Source: Bacillota bacterium (GTDB lineage: Bacteria; Bacillota; Clostridia; Christensenellales; CAG-138). Taken from it: a DNA stretch of 12,620 bases. The stretch lies in NCBI GenBank assembly GCA_023409435.1, contig JAEYHP010000015.1, forward strand, positions 1 to 12,620. Reading direction: 5' to 3'. The notes beneath the pieces were generated by a model that was not told the DNA's origin, did no database searches, and saw only the letters and a list, made by a program, of their open reading frames with translations. Shown here piece by piece: positions 7,800 to 12,620 of this stretch (its first letter is position 1; the number at the start of each line of letters is the position of its first letter). The position numbers and the translations under genes were made by a program.

Positions 7800-8162
7800 T
7801 TAGTATTGCGCATCCGCCATAAACGCATTTTCGATATGGCGTACCGCACCCGTATTCAGGTCAACTTCCGCCACATCAAACCGTACGTTCGTTTCCTCCG
7901 GCTGGTTCTGTAAAAAACCAAGCGCCGCGCGCACCATGCGGCTTTGCTTACGCTTATCCACCGCCTCGCAGGCAAGGCCATACTTCGTAGACGAACGCGC
8001 TTTGACCTCCACAAACACGGTCAGTTCCCCATCCCGCAGGATAAGGTCGATTTCATCCCGCCCAATGCGATAATTGCGGGCAATCAGCAGATATCCCTTT
8101 TGCTCGAGATATTCTAGGGCAAGCTCCTCGCCGTATACACCTTTTTCGCGTTTATCCGCCAT
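7800..8162 (-). CDS. yraN: UPF0102 family protein YraN, putative nuclease-fold protein
   Basis: A 120-residue cytoplasmic protein of normal family length. It has the restriction-endonuclease-like layout of UPF0102: GVYGEELALEYLEQKGY (8-24), RNYRIGRDEIDLILRDG (29-45) and FVEVKARSS (50-58), giving candidate metal ligands E12, D39, E52 and K54. The biochemical function is not settled for the family; a Holliday-junction resolvase-like role has been suggested from the fold. It follows rnhB by one base (TGATATG), as in many bacteria, and its stop overlaps an ATG at 7800 that I do not take as the start of the next gene. The ribosome binding site is a GGGGAAGA stretch inside the end of rnhB. Confidence 0.93.
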   Translation of the reverse strand: MADKREKGVYGEELALEYLEQKGYLLIARNYRIGRDEIDLILRDGELTVFVEVKARSSTKYGLACEAVDKRKQSRMVRAALGFLQNQPEETNVRFDVAEVDLNTGAVRHIENAFMADAQY

Positions 8163-8163
8163 A

Positions 8164-8799
8164 TCATTCTTCCCCGAACAGCTTCTTTAAAAAGCTGCGG
8201 CGGTGGATGGGGCAAGGTCCGTAGGCCTTGAGTGCGTCGATATGCTCCGGCGTGCCGTAGCCCTTGTTGCTTTTAAACCCGTACTGCGGGTAGATTGTGT
8301 CCTGTTCGATCATGTATGCGTCCCGCTCCACCTTGGCGACAATGGAGGCCGCCGCAATCAGGTAACTCCTTGCGTCCCCGTGGATATAGGGATGCTGGCG
8401 GGCGGAAATATTGAGCCCCTGCAGCGCGTCGATCAGCACGTCCGTCACCGGGATATTCATGTTTTCAAACGCGAATTGGAACGCCCGCTTTGTGGCCTGC
8501 AATATGTTGATTTCATCGATCACGTCCGGCCAGACCCAGCCTAAAGCATAATCAGAAGAAAGCGCCCGTATCTCTTTTGCAAGCTGTTCGCGCCGTTTTT
8601 CCGCGAGCTTCTTGGAATCGTTCACATAATGGATAAACGGCTCGGGCGGCAGCACCACGCAGGCGGAAACCACAGGCCCGGCGAGCGGGCCGCGCCCAAC
8701 TTCGTCCATACCCGCGAGCACAATACCCGGTTCCTGCCAGAACCCGCGCTCAATCTCGGTGAGCGCAAACAAGCGTTCCGCCTCAGCGATCTTCGCCAT
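8164..8799 (-). CDS. rnhB: Ribonuclease HII
   Basis: A 211-residue enzyme that cuts the RNA strand of RNA/DNA hybrids and starts removal of single ribonucleotides from DNA. The family motifs are all present: GMDEVGRGPLAGPVV (30-44), NDSKKL (60-65), VLIDAL (121-126), HGDARSYLIAAASIVAKVER (140-159) and PIHRRSF (197-203). The four acidic catalytic residues are D32, E33, D124 and D142. The open frame extends upstream to 8955, but that part overlaps the end of rbgA in another frame and looks like its shadow; the ATG at 8799 has a purine-rich GGGGGAAGAG upstream and gives MAKIAEAERL, a normal N-terminus. It overlaps the rbgA stop by 17 bases, so the two are probably translationally coupled. Confidence 0.95.
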   Translation of the reverse strand: MAKIAEAERLFALTEIERGFWQEPGIVLAGMDEVGRGPLAGPVVSACVVLPPEPFIHYVNDSKKLAEKRREQLAKEIRALSSDYALGWVWPDVIDEINILQATKRAFQFAFENMNIPVTDVLIDALQGLNISARQHPYIHGDARSYLIAAASIVAKVERDAYMIEQDTIYPQYGFKSNKGYGTPEHIDALKAYGPCPIHRRSFLKKLFGEE

Positions 8800-9682
8800 G
8801 CGGCTCTTCCCCCGTTTCCGGCGCTTTTGCCGGTTGTTCCGGTTCGTCCGGGTCGTCCAGCGTGACGCGCGCGATACGCCCGGCCCGGAATTCATCCAGC
8901 ACGATGCGCGCGGCGCGTTCGGTATCCGCCTCGTTCCCCGGCAGCAGGAACCCACGGCTTCTCGCTACCTCCTGAAGCAGCGCATCCTCTTCTGTCTCCT
9001 TCGTCACCTTGGGATAGCGGGCCTGCAGCGCTTCCGCGCATTTCTGCCTGAGGGTAACGAGCAGCAGCCCCGCGAGCGTCTCCATATCCATGATGTCGTC
9101 CTTGATGGAGCCCAAAAACGCCAGCCGCTGCGCATACCGTTCATTATCGAGCTTGGGCCAGAGAAGCCCTGGCGTATCCATCAACTCCAGGTACGGCGTA
9201 ATCTTTACCCACTGCTTGCCGCGCGTCACGCCGGGCATGTCCCCCGTCTTTGCGCGCGCTTCCCCGGCGATGCGGTTGATGAACGTGGATTTGCCCACGT
9301 TGGGGATGCCGACAATCATGACACGCACCGTCTTTTGGATTCCCTTTTGCCGCATCTTTTCCACGCTTTCCGAAGCCGCGCCCTCAATGAGCGATATGAC
9401 CGCCTTCTTGTTTCCGCCGGTGGATACGAACGGTACGGCCGGTATGCTGCGCTCGGAGTAATATTGAATAAAGCGGCGCGTCACGTTCGCATCCGCAAGG
9501 TCGCTTTTGTTGAGCACAAGCAGGCGCTTTTTGTTTTGAAACAAATCGTCAAAATCCGGGTTCCCGGTGGAAAGCGGTGCGCGCGCGTCCACAAGCTCCA
9601 CGACAACGTCAATGAGCTTGAGGTTTTCGATTAACATCCGGCGCGCTTTCGCCATATGGCCGGGGTACCATTGAATAACCAT
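8783..9682 (-). CDS. rbgA: Ribosome biogenesis GTPase RbgA (YlqF)
   Basis: A 299-residue circularly permuted GTPase that acts late in 50S subunit assembly. The permuted motif order is visible: G4 NKSD (58-61) comes before the P-loop GIPNVGKS (125-132), followed by PGVTRG (150-155) and G3 DTPG (169-172). The N-terminus MVIQWYPGHMAKARR is typical of the family, and the C-terminal half carries the helical RNA-binding domain, ending in a Pro- and Glu-rich tail (about 276-299) that looks dispensable. The ATG at 9682 has an AGGAGGT ribosome binding site four bases upstream. That site begins only about five bases after the T-tract of the rplS terminator. Lies upstream of and overlapping rnhB, the common Bacillota arrangement; the signal peptidase gene often found between rplS and rbgA is absent. 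Confidence 0.96.
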   Translation of the reverse strand: MVIQWYPGHMAKARRMLIENLKLIDVVVELVDARAPLSTGNPDFDDLFQNKKRLLVLNKSDLADANVTRRFIQYYSERSIPAVPFVSTGGNKKAVISLIEGAASESVEKMRQKGIQKTVRVMIVGIPNVGKSTFINRIAGEARAKTGDMPGVTRGKQWVKITPYLELMDTPGLLWPKLDNERYAQRLAFLGSIKDDIMDMETLAGLLLVTLRQKCAEALQARYPKVTKETEEDALLQEVARSRGFLLPGNEADTERAARIVLDEFRAGRIARVTLDDPDEPEQPAKAPETGEEPHGEDR

Positions 9683-9696
9683 GGGGACCTCCTGAT

Positions 9697-9743
9697 ATAA
9701 AAAAACCCGCCGCCCGGCCGGTGTTCCGGCGTGCAGTCGGGTT
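9697..9743 (-). terminator. Intrinsic terminator after rplS
   Basis: On the transcribed strand AACCCG (9738-9743) pairs with CGGGTT (9704-9709), enclosing an inner GCCGG-AACA-CCGGC hairpin with imperfect pairing between the two, and is followed by a run of seven T (9699-9705). The element fills nearly the whole gap between the rplS stop (9761) and the rbgA ribosome binding site (from 9692 downward). Confidence 0.85.
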
Positions 9744-9760
9744 CTTTTCTTTTCTCTTGG

Positions 9761-10126
9761 TTACTCCGCGCTCTTTTTAACCTCGATACGTTCGGTGACC
9801 TTGGCGGCCTTGCCGATACGGTCGCGCAGATAGTACAACTTCGCGCGGCGGACCTGACCGTGGCGGACGACCTCGATGCGACCGATACGGGGGCTGTTGT
9901 ACGGAAACGTCCTCTCCACGCCTACGCCATAGGATACGCGGCGTACGGTAAAGCTCTTGCGGACTGCGCCGCCCTGCATTTTGATGACGATGCCCTCAAA
10001 GTTCTGCAGGCGCTCGCGGTTGCCTTCCACGACCTTGACGAATACGCGGACGGTGTCGCCGATCTGCAGCTTGGGCAGATCCGTGCGAAGCTGTTCTTTT
10101 TCGAGTTCACGAATGATGTCAGACAT
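9761..10126 (-). CDS. rplS: 50S ribosomal protein L19
   Basis: A 121-residue protein of the usual L19 length, located at the 30S-50S interface where it helps form an intersubunit bridge. The sequence runs through the family blocks LQIGDTVRVFVKVVEGNRER (20-39), QNFEGIVI (41-48), SFTVRRVSYGVGVERTFP (58-75) and RRAKLYYLRDRIGKAA (93-108). An ATG six codons upstream (10144) is in frame, but the AAAGGAG ribosome binding site at about 10133-10139 lies between the two, so the ATG at 10126 is the start. The gene has its own promoter (10201-10229) although it follows trmD closely, and is followed by a strong terminator, so it can be made in excess of the modification enzymes encoded before it. Confidence 0.97.
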   Translation of the reverse strand: MSDIIRELEKEQLRTDLPKLQIGDTVRVFVKVVEGNRERLQNFEGIVIKMQGGAVRKSFTVRRVSYGVGVERTFPYNSPRIGRIEVVRHGQVRRAKLYYLRDRIGKAAKVTERIEVKKSAE

Positions 10127-10194
10127 AATTTTCTCCTTTTTCATAGACGTTCGTGCCCGTTTTTTCTTCCGAACAGAGGACCGCCCGTTTTCCG
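10127..10194 (-). promoter_or_regulatory. rplS 5' leader with possible hairpin
   Basis: If transcription starts about seven bases after the -10 box, rplS has a leader of about 68 bases. It contains GTTCG (10170-10174) and CGAAC (10149-10153) as a 5-bp stem with a 16-base loop, and the 9-base sequence AAAACGGGC twice (10183-10191 and 10155-10163). L19 leader motifs that respond to the protein are known in Firmicutes; I cannot tell from the sequence alone whether this is one. Confidence 0.3.
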
Positions 10195-10200
10195 TTGGCT

Positions 10201-10229
10201 AGTATAACACATACCATGCGGTATGGCAA
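10201..10229 (-). promoter_or_regulatory. Promoter of rplS with a palindrome in the spacer
   Basis: On the transcribed strand TTGCCA (10224-10229), a 17-base spacer and TATACT (10201-10206), with TG one base ahead of the -10 (extended -10). Each box matches the sigma-A consensus in five of six bases and spacing is optimal. A 6+4+6 inverted repeat (CATACC and GGTATG, 10210-10225) lies inside the spacer and overlaps the edge of the -35. Confidence 0.78.
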
Positions 10230-10232
10230 CCA

Positions 10233-10979
10233 TTATTCCTGATATTCCGCGGAATTTTCGGCCCCAAGCTCCGCTAAGGCGGCTTTTTCCGCCTTAGAGA
10301 GCGTTAAGCCCCGCAAAAGCTCCGGCCGTGTTGCCTGCGTCTTTACGACGGACTGCGCCTTTCGCCACGCGGCGATGTTGGCGTGGTGGCCGTTTAACAG
10401 GATTTCCGGCACTTTCTTCTCGCGAAAATCCGCGGGGCGCGTGTACTGCGGGTATTCGAGCAACCCTTGGCCGGAAAAGGATTCTTCTTCCGCCGAGTCG
10501 CTGCATCCGAGTACTCCCGGGATAAAGCGGGAAAGGCAATCGATGAGCACCATGGCGGGCAATTCGCCTCCGGTGAGGACGTAATCGCCTATGGAGACTT
10601 CCTCATCCATAATGTCCATCACGCGCTCATCCACACCCTCGTAATGCCCGCACAGCAGCAGCAGGCGGTCTTCCTTTGAAAGTTCCCGCGCGTACTCCGG
10701 CGTAAGAGTCCTCCCGCGCGGGGAAAGCAGGATGCGCCGCGCTTTCGCGCCGCTTAATACCGCGTCCACGCAGTCGTAGATGGGCTGCGCCATCATCACA
10801 AGGCCCGCGCCGCCGCCGAAGGGATAATCGTCCGCTTTGCGATGCTTGTTGTCCGTATAGTCGCGGATGTCATGGACGTCTACATTCAACAGGCCGCTTT
10901 CCGCGGCGCGCTTTAATATGCTTGCATTGAGTACGCCCGCAAACATCTCCGGGAAGAGCGTGAGCACGTCAATCTGCAA
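10233..10979 (-). CDS. trmD: tRNA (guanine-37-N1)-methyltransferase TrmD
   Basis: A 248-residue SPOUT-class enzyme that methylates G37 next to the anticodon using S-adenosylmethionine, preventing +1 frameshifts. Visible motifs: VLTLFPEMF (5-13), FGGGAGLVM (54-62), the knot region LLLLCGHYEGVDERV (106-120) and SIGDYVLTGGELPAMVLID (129-147), the DSAEEESF segment (161-168) carrying the catalytic Asp, LEYPQYTRP (174-182) and the late GHH (197-199). The start is a TTG at 10979: it gives MQIDVLTLFPE as in other TrmD proteins and has a GGGGAGG about eight bases upstream. The frame stays open to 11018, but those extra 13 codons lie over rimM and have no family match. The gene overlaps the rimM stop by 11 bases. 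Confidence 0.96.
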   Translation of the reverse strand: MQIDVLTLFPEMFAGVLNASILKRAAESGLLNVDVHDIRDYTDNKHRKADDYPFGGGAGLVMMAQPIYDCVDAVLSGAKARRILLSPRGRTLTPEYARELSKEDRLLLLCGHYEGVDERVMDIMDEEVSIGDYVLTGGELPAMVLIDCLSRFIPGVLGCSDSAEEESFSGQGLLEYPQYTRPADFREKKVPEILLNGHHANIAAWRKAQSVVKTQATRPELLRGLTLSKAEKAALAELGAENSAEYQE

Positions 10980-11484
10980 ATAAAGCGACCTCCCCGACAA
11001 CCTCGCTGTTGAGCACAATGCGTTTTTGTTCCACGTCCACCGTATGGAGCACCTTTTTCAGGGCGGGGAGCATCATGCTCCTCTCCCCTTCCACCACATA
11101 CACGTCGTTTGCGCCGGTTTCCAGCACGTCCGTAATATGGCCATACGCCGTACCTGCCGTATCCGTCACCGTGCAGCCGATCAAATCGGCCACAAAGTAT
11201 GTATCCGGCGGGAGCATGACGGCATGGGTTTTGTCCACGCACAGGTAAGCGCCGCGAAGCTTCTCCGCCTCTTCGCGGGTATCGACCCCTTCGATATGCA
11301 ACGTCACGGCGTCGGGACTGATCCCGATACCGTTGAGCTTCACAAGGGTCCGCTTGCCGTCCGCTTCCAAGTACGCTTCCTGTAAACCGCGGAAGCGGTT
11401 TACATTATCCGTAAGCGGATCGAGCTTTACGTTGCCCTGCACGCCGTGCGGGCGTACGATGCATGCGATACGGTAGTACTCCAT
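10969..11484 (-). CDS. rimM: 16S rRNA processing protein RimM
   Basis: A 171-residue 30S maturation factor that binds ribosomal protein S19 and helps assemble the 30S head. The N-terminal RimM domain has IACIVRPHGVQGNVKLDPLT (6-25); a short linker around TREEAEKLRGAYLCVD (69-84) leads to the PRC-barrel domain, with YFVADLIGCTV (96-106), YGHITDVLETGANDVYVVEG (114-133) and MLPALKKVLHTVD (138-150). The ATG at 11484 shares one base with the khpA stop (TGATG), and no strong ribosome binding site precedes it, so it is probably translated by coupling from khpA. Its own 3' end overlaps the trmD start by 11 bases. Confidence 0.96.
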   Translation of the reverse strand: MEYYRIACIVRPHGVQGNVKLDPLTDNVNRFRGLQEAYLEADGKRTLVKLNGIGISPDAVTLHIEGVDTREEAEKLRGAYLCVDKTHAVMLPPDTYFVADLIGCTVTDTAGTAYGHITDVLETGANDVYVVEGERSMMLPALKKVLHTVDVEQKRIVLNSEVVGEVALFAD

Positions 11485-11711
11485 CAGACGATTTCCACGA
11501 TATACTTTTTGTCTCCCCTGGCGGACGCCGCCTTGACCACAGTGCGGATGGCCTTTGCGATACGCCCCTGCTTGCCGATGACCTGCCCCATATCGTCGGG
11601 CGCTACGGAAAGCTCGATAATGGTGGCCTCTTCGCCTTCCTTGACGACCACCTTGACCTCTTCGGGTTTATCCACCAGGTTTTGGGCGATAAATCTCACC
11701 AGTTCGTCCAT
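11484..11711 (-). CDS. khpA: KH-domain RNA-binding protein KhpA (YlqC)
   Basis: A 75-residue protein, the normal size for KhpA. It is a single KH domain with the signature VIGKQGRIAKAIR (44-56), the GKQG being the RNA-contacting GxxG loop. KhpA pairs with KhpB (Jag/EloR) in Gram-positive bacteria and affects cell division and elongation through RNA binding; that partner is not in this window. The gene sits between rpsP and rimM, the position typical of Bacillota, 12 bases after rpsP. A GGAG lies eight bases before the ATG. Confidence 0.95.
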   Translation of the reverse strand: MDELVRFIAQNLVDKPEEVKVVVKEGEEATIIELSVAPDDMGQVIGKQGRIAKAIRTVVKAASARGDKKYIVEIV

Positions 11712-11723
11712 TGTTTACGCTCC

Positions 11724-11966
11724 TTATTGGATGGCGCCGCTCTTTTTGAGGAGCGCGCGCACGGTGTCCGTGGGCTGTGCACCCTTCTTCATCCAATCCA
11801 CTGCCTTCTCGTTTTCCACAACGATCTGGGCGGGATTGCTGATGGGATTGTAATAACCGATTTCCTCAACGAAAGCGCCGTCACGCGGAGCGCGGGAATC
11901 GGCGACGACGATGCGGTAAAAAGGTGCCTTCTTTGCGCCCATCCTGCGCAGCCTGATCTTAAGCAT
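11724..11966 (-). CDS. rpsP: 30S ribosomal protein S16
   Basis: An 80-residue primary assembly protein of the small subunit. The sequence follows the family closely: MLKIRLRRMGAKKAPFYRIV at 1-20, ADSRAPRDGAFVEEIGYYNP (22-41) and DWMKKGAQPTDTVRALLKKSG (57-77). An AGGAGGA ribosome binding site lies about eight bases upstream of the ATG at 11966. It is the first gene after ffh, separated from it by 147 bases of structured sequence, and probably heads the rpsP-khpA-rimM-trmD unit. Confidence 0.97.
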   Translation of the reverse strand: MLKIRLRRMGAKKAPFYRIVVADSRAPRDGAFVEEIGYYNPISNPAQIVVENEKAVDWMKKGAQPTDTVRALLKKSGAIQ

Positions 11967-11998
11967 GATTGTATCCTCCTAAATATGTGTGTGTTTTC

Positions 11999-12028
11999 TT
12001 TATGAATACGGAATATCCCGTGCTTCAA
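11999..12028 (-). promoter_or_regulatory. Weak candidate promoter and palindrome upstream of rpsP
   Basis: On the transcribed strand TTGAAG (12023-12028), an 18-base spacer and CATAAA (11999-12004) form a weak promoter-like pair (four of six matches in each box). The spacer holds a 14-base palindrome, ACGGGATATTCCGT (12008-12021), perfect except for one G-T pair. This arrangement resembles the rplS promoter, although the palindromes differ in sequence. Confidence 0.25.
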
Positions 12029-12048
12029 CTATTTAACCGCAATGCTCC

Positions 12049-12071
12049 CGCCGCTGTGCGGCGCGTGCCGC
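12049..12071 (-). repeat. Two mutually exclusive GC hairpins between ffh and rpsP
   Basis: CGCCGC (12049-12054) pairs with GCGGCG (12058-12063) around a 3-base loop; the same right arm, GCGGC (12058-12062), can instead pair with GCCGC (12067-12071) around a 4-base loop. Neither is followed by a T-tract on the transcribed strand. Confidence 0.5.
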
Positions 12072-12083
12072 TATCGCGTCACG

Positions 12084-12114
12084 ATACGAATTTCGTTTTA
12101 AACGAAATTTGTAT
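12084..12114 (-). repeat. Long AT-rich palindrome at the 3' end of ffh
   Basis: A 31-base imperfect palindrome: two 15-base arms around a single central base, with one mismatch (12088 against 12110). It begins at the last base of the ffh stop codon. In RNA it would form a long AU-rich hairpin. There is no T-tract on either strand, so it is not a standard intrinsic terminator; a role in 3'-end protection, processing or protein binding is possible. Confidence 0.6.
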
Positions 12115-12620
12115 TAAAAATGGAAGGGCATGCGCATCCGGCCCTTTTTTCCTTTGCCGCCGGAGAACTGCTTCATCATCTTCCGGGTGGCCTCAAACTG
12201 GTTCAATAGGCGGTTGACGTCCTGGAGCGTGGTGCCGCTGCCGCGCGCAATGCGCTTGCGGCGGCTGAAATTTAAAATATCCGGGTTGGCACGCTCCGCC
12301 TTTGTCATGGAGAGAATTACTGCCTCCATGCGCGCCATCTGCTTTTCATCCACCTCGAGGTTGCCAATCTTGCTTGCGTCCACGCCCGGCATCATGCCGA
12401 TGATATCCTGAATGGAACCCATATTCTTCATCTGGCGGAACTGGTCTAAAAAATCCTCCAGCGTAAAGGTATCCTTGCGGATTTTTTCCGCAAGCTCCAC
12501 CGCCTTCTTTTCATCAAAGTTGGCCTGTGCCTTTTCAATGAGGGACAATACGTCCCCCATGCCGAGGATACGGGACGCCATGCGATCCGGATGGAACGGC
12601 TCAATATCCGTGAGCTTTTC
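12114..12620 (-). CDS. ffh: Signal recognition particle protein Ffh, C-terminal 168 residues
   Basis: Ffh binds signal sequences of nascent membrane and secreted proteins and 4.5S/6S RNA, and delivers them to FtsY at the membrane. The gene enters from the right edge, so the start and the GTPase domain are outside the window. The visible part begins EKLTDIEPFHPDRMASRILG, the end of the G domain, followed by the Met-rich M domain: DVLSLIEKAQANFDEKKA, FLDQFRQMKNMGSI, the IIGMMPG segment and the RNA-binding helix-turn-helix around RRKRIARGSGTTLQDVNRLL. It ends in a short basic Gly/Lys-rich tail and MPFHF, as in many Ffh proteins. Internal Met codons (for example 12581) are not starts. Confidence 0.96.
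   Translation of the reverse strand, partial: EKLTDIEPFHPDRMASRILGMGDVLSLIEKAQANFDEKKAVELAEKIRKDTFTLEDFLDQFRQMKNMGSIQDIIGMMPGVDASKIGNLEVDEKQMARMEAVILSMTKAERANPDILNFSRRKRIARGSGTTLQDVNRLLNQFEATRKMMKQFSGGKGKKGRMRMPFHF

Noticed and set aside
8800..8955. Upstream extension of rnhB to 8955
   Set aside because: It is out of frame over the end of rbgA, low-complexity and Arg-rich, and RNase HII homologues begin near the ATG at 8799.
10127..10144. Start of rplS at the ATG at 10144
   Set aside because: The good ribosome binding site lies inside that extension and points to the ATG at 10126.
10980..11018. Start of trmD at 11018
   Set aside because: The extra 13 residues have no family counterpart and overlap rimM; the TTG at 10979 has the right N-terminus and spacing.
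1..12620. tRNA, rRNA, CRISPR array, insertion sequence or attachment site
   Set aside because: No cloverleaf-like segment, regularly spaced repeat, transposase or integrase frame, or flanking direct repeat around the accessory module was seen by eye; a computed repeat search could still find short ones.

Overview
The window is a mid-to-high-GC bacterial chromosome segment with every supportable gene on the minus strand. Gene content and order point to the Bacillota, most likely a Clostridia-type lineage: reading in the direction of transcription (high to low coordinate) it runs ffh, rpsP, khpA, rimM, trmD, rplS, rbgA, rnhB, yraN, then a three-gene insertion, then comM and dprA. The taxonomic placement is inferred from order, strong GGAGG-type ribosome binding sites and TTG starts; it was not tested by a search.

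Region 1 (12620 to 9761) is the classic SRP/30S/tRNA-modification cluster: the C-terminal M domain of Ffh (cut by the window edge), ribosomal protein S16, the KH protein KhpA, RimM, TrmD and ribosomal protein L19. The genes from rpsP to trmD are tightly packed or overlapping. rplS has its own good promoter (TTGCCA-17-TATACT) and is followed by a clear intrinsic terminator (9697-9743).

Region 2 (9682 to 7800) holds the ribosome-assembly GTPase RbgA, RNase HII and the UPF0102 nuclease-fold protein YraN. The rbgA ribosome binding site begins only a few bases after the rplS terminator, so this group probably depends on readthrough.

Region 3 (7614 to 2175) is the accessory part. It encodes a 1254-residue membrane protein that joins two GT-C glycosyltransferase modules with two predicted extracytoplasmic beta-sandwich domains, a GtrA-type small membrane protein, and a secreted chymotrypsin-like serine protease whose DNA is distinctly more AT-rich than its neighbours. 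A weak terminator and a plausible promoter lie just upstream (7660-7697), so the module looks like a separate transcription unit placed between yraN and comM, which are often close neighbours in Clostridia. A polyprenyl-linked-sugar glycosylation pathway acting at the cell surface is the simplest reading; the substrate is unknown and a link to the protease is only a hypothesis.

Region 4 (2008 to 1) has the Lon-like/AAA+ protein ComM (YifB) and the first 159 residues of the DNA-uptake protein DprA, separated by one base and surely co-transcribed.

No gap exceeds 300 bases. The largest gaps are 7615-7799, 2009-2174, 11967-12113 and 10127-10232, each described below. I see no tRNA, rRNA, CRISPR, insertion sequence or prophage gene.
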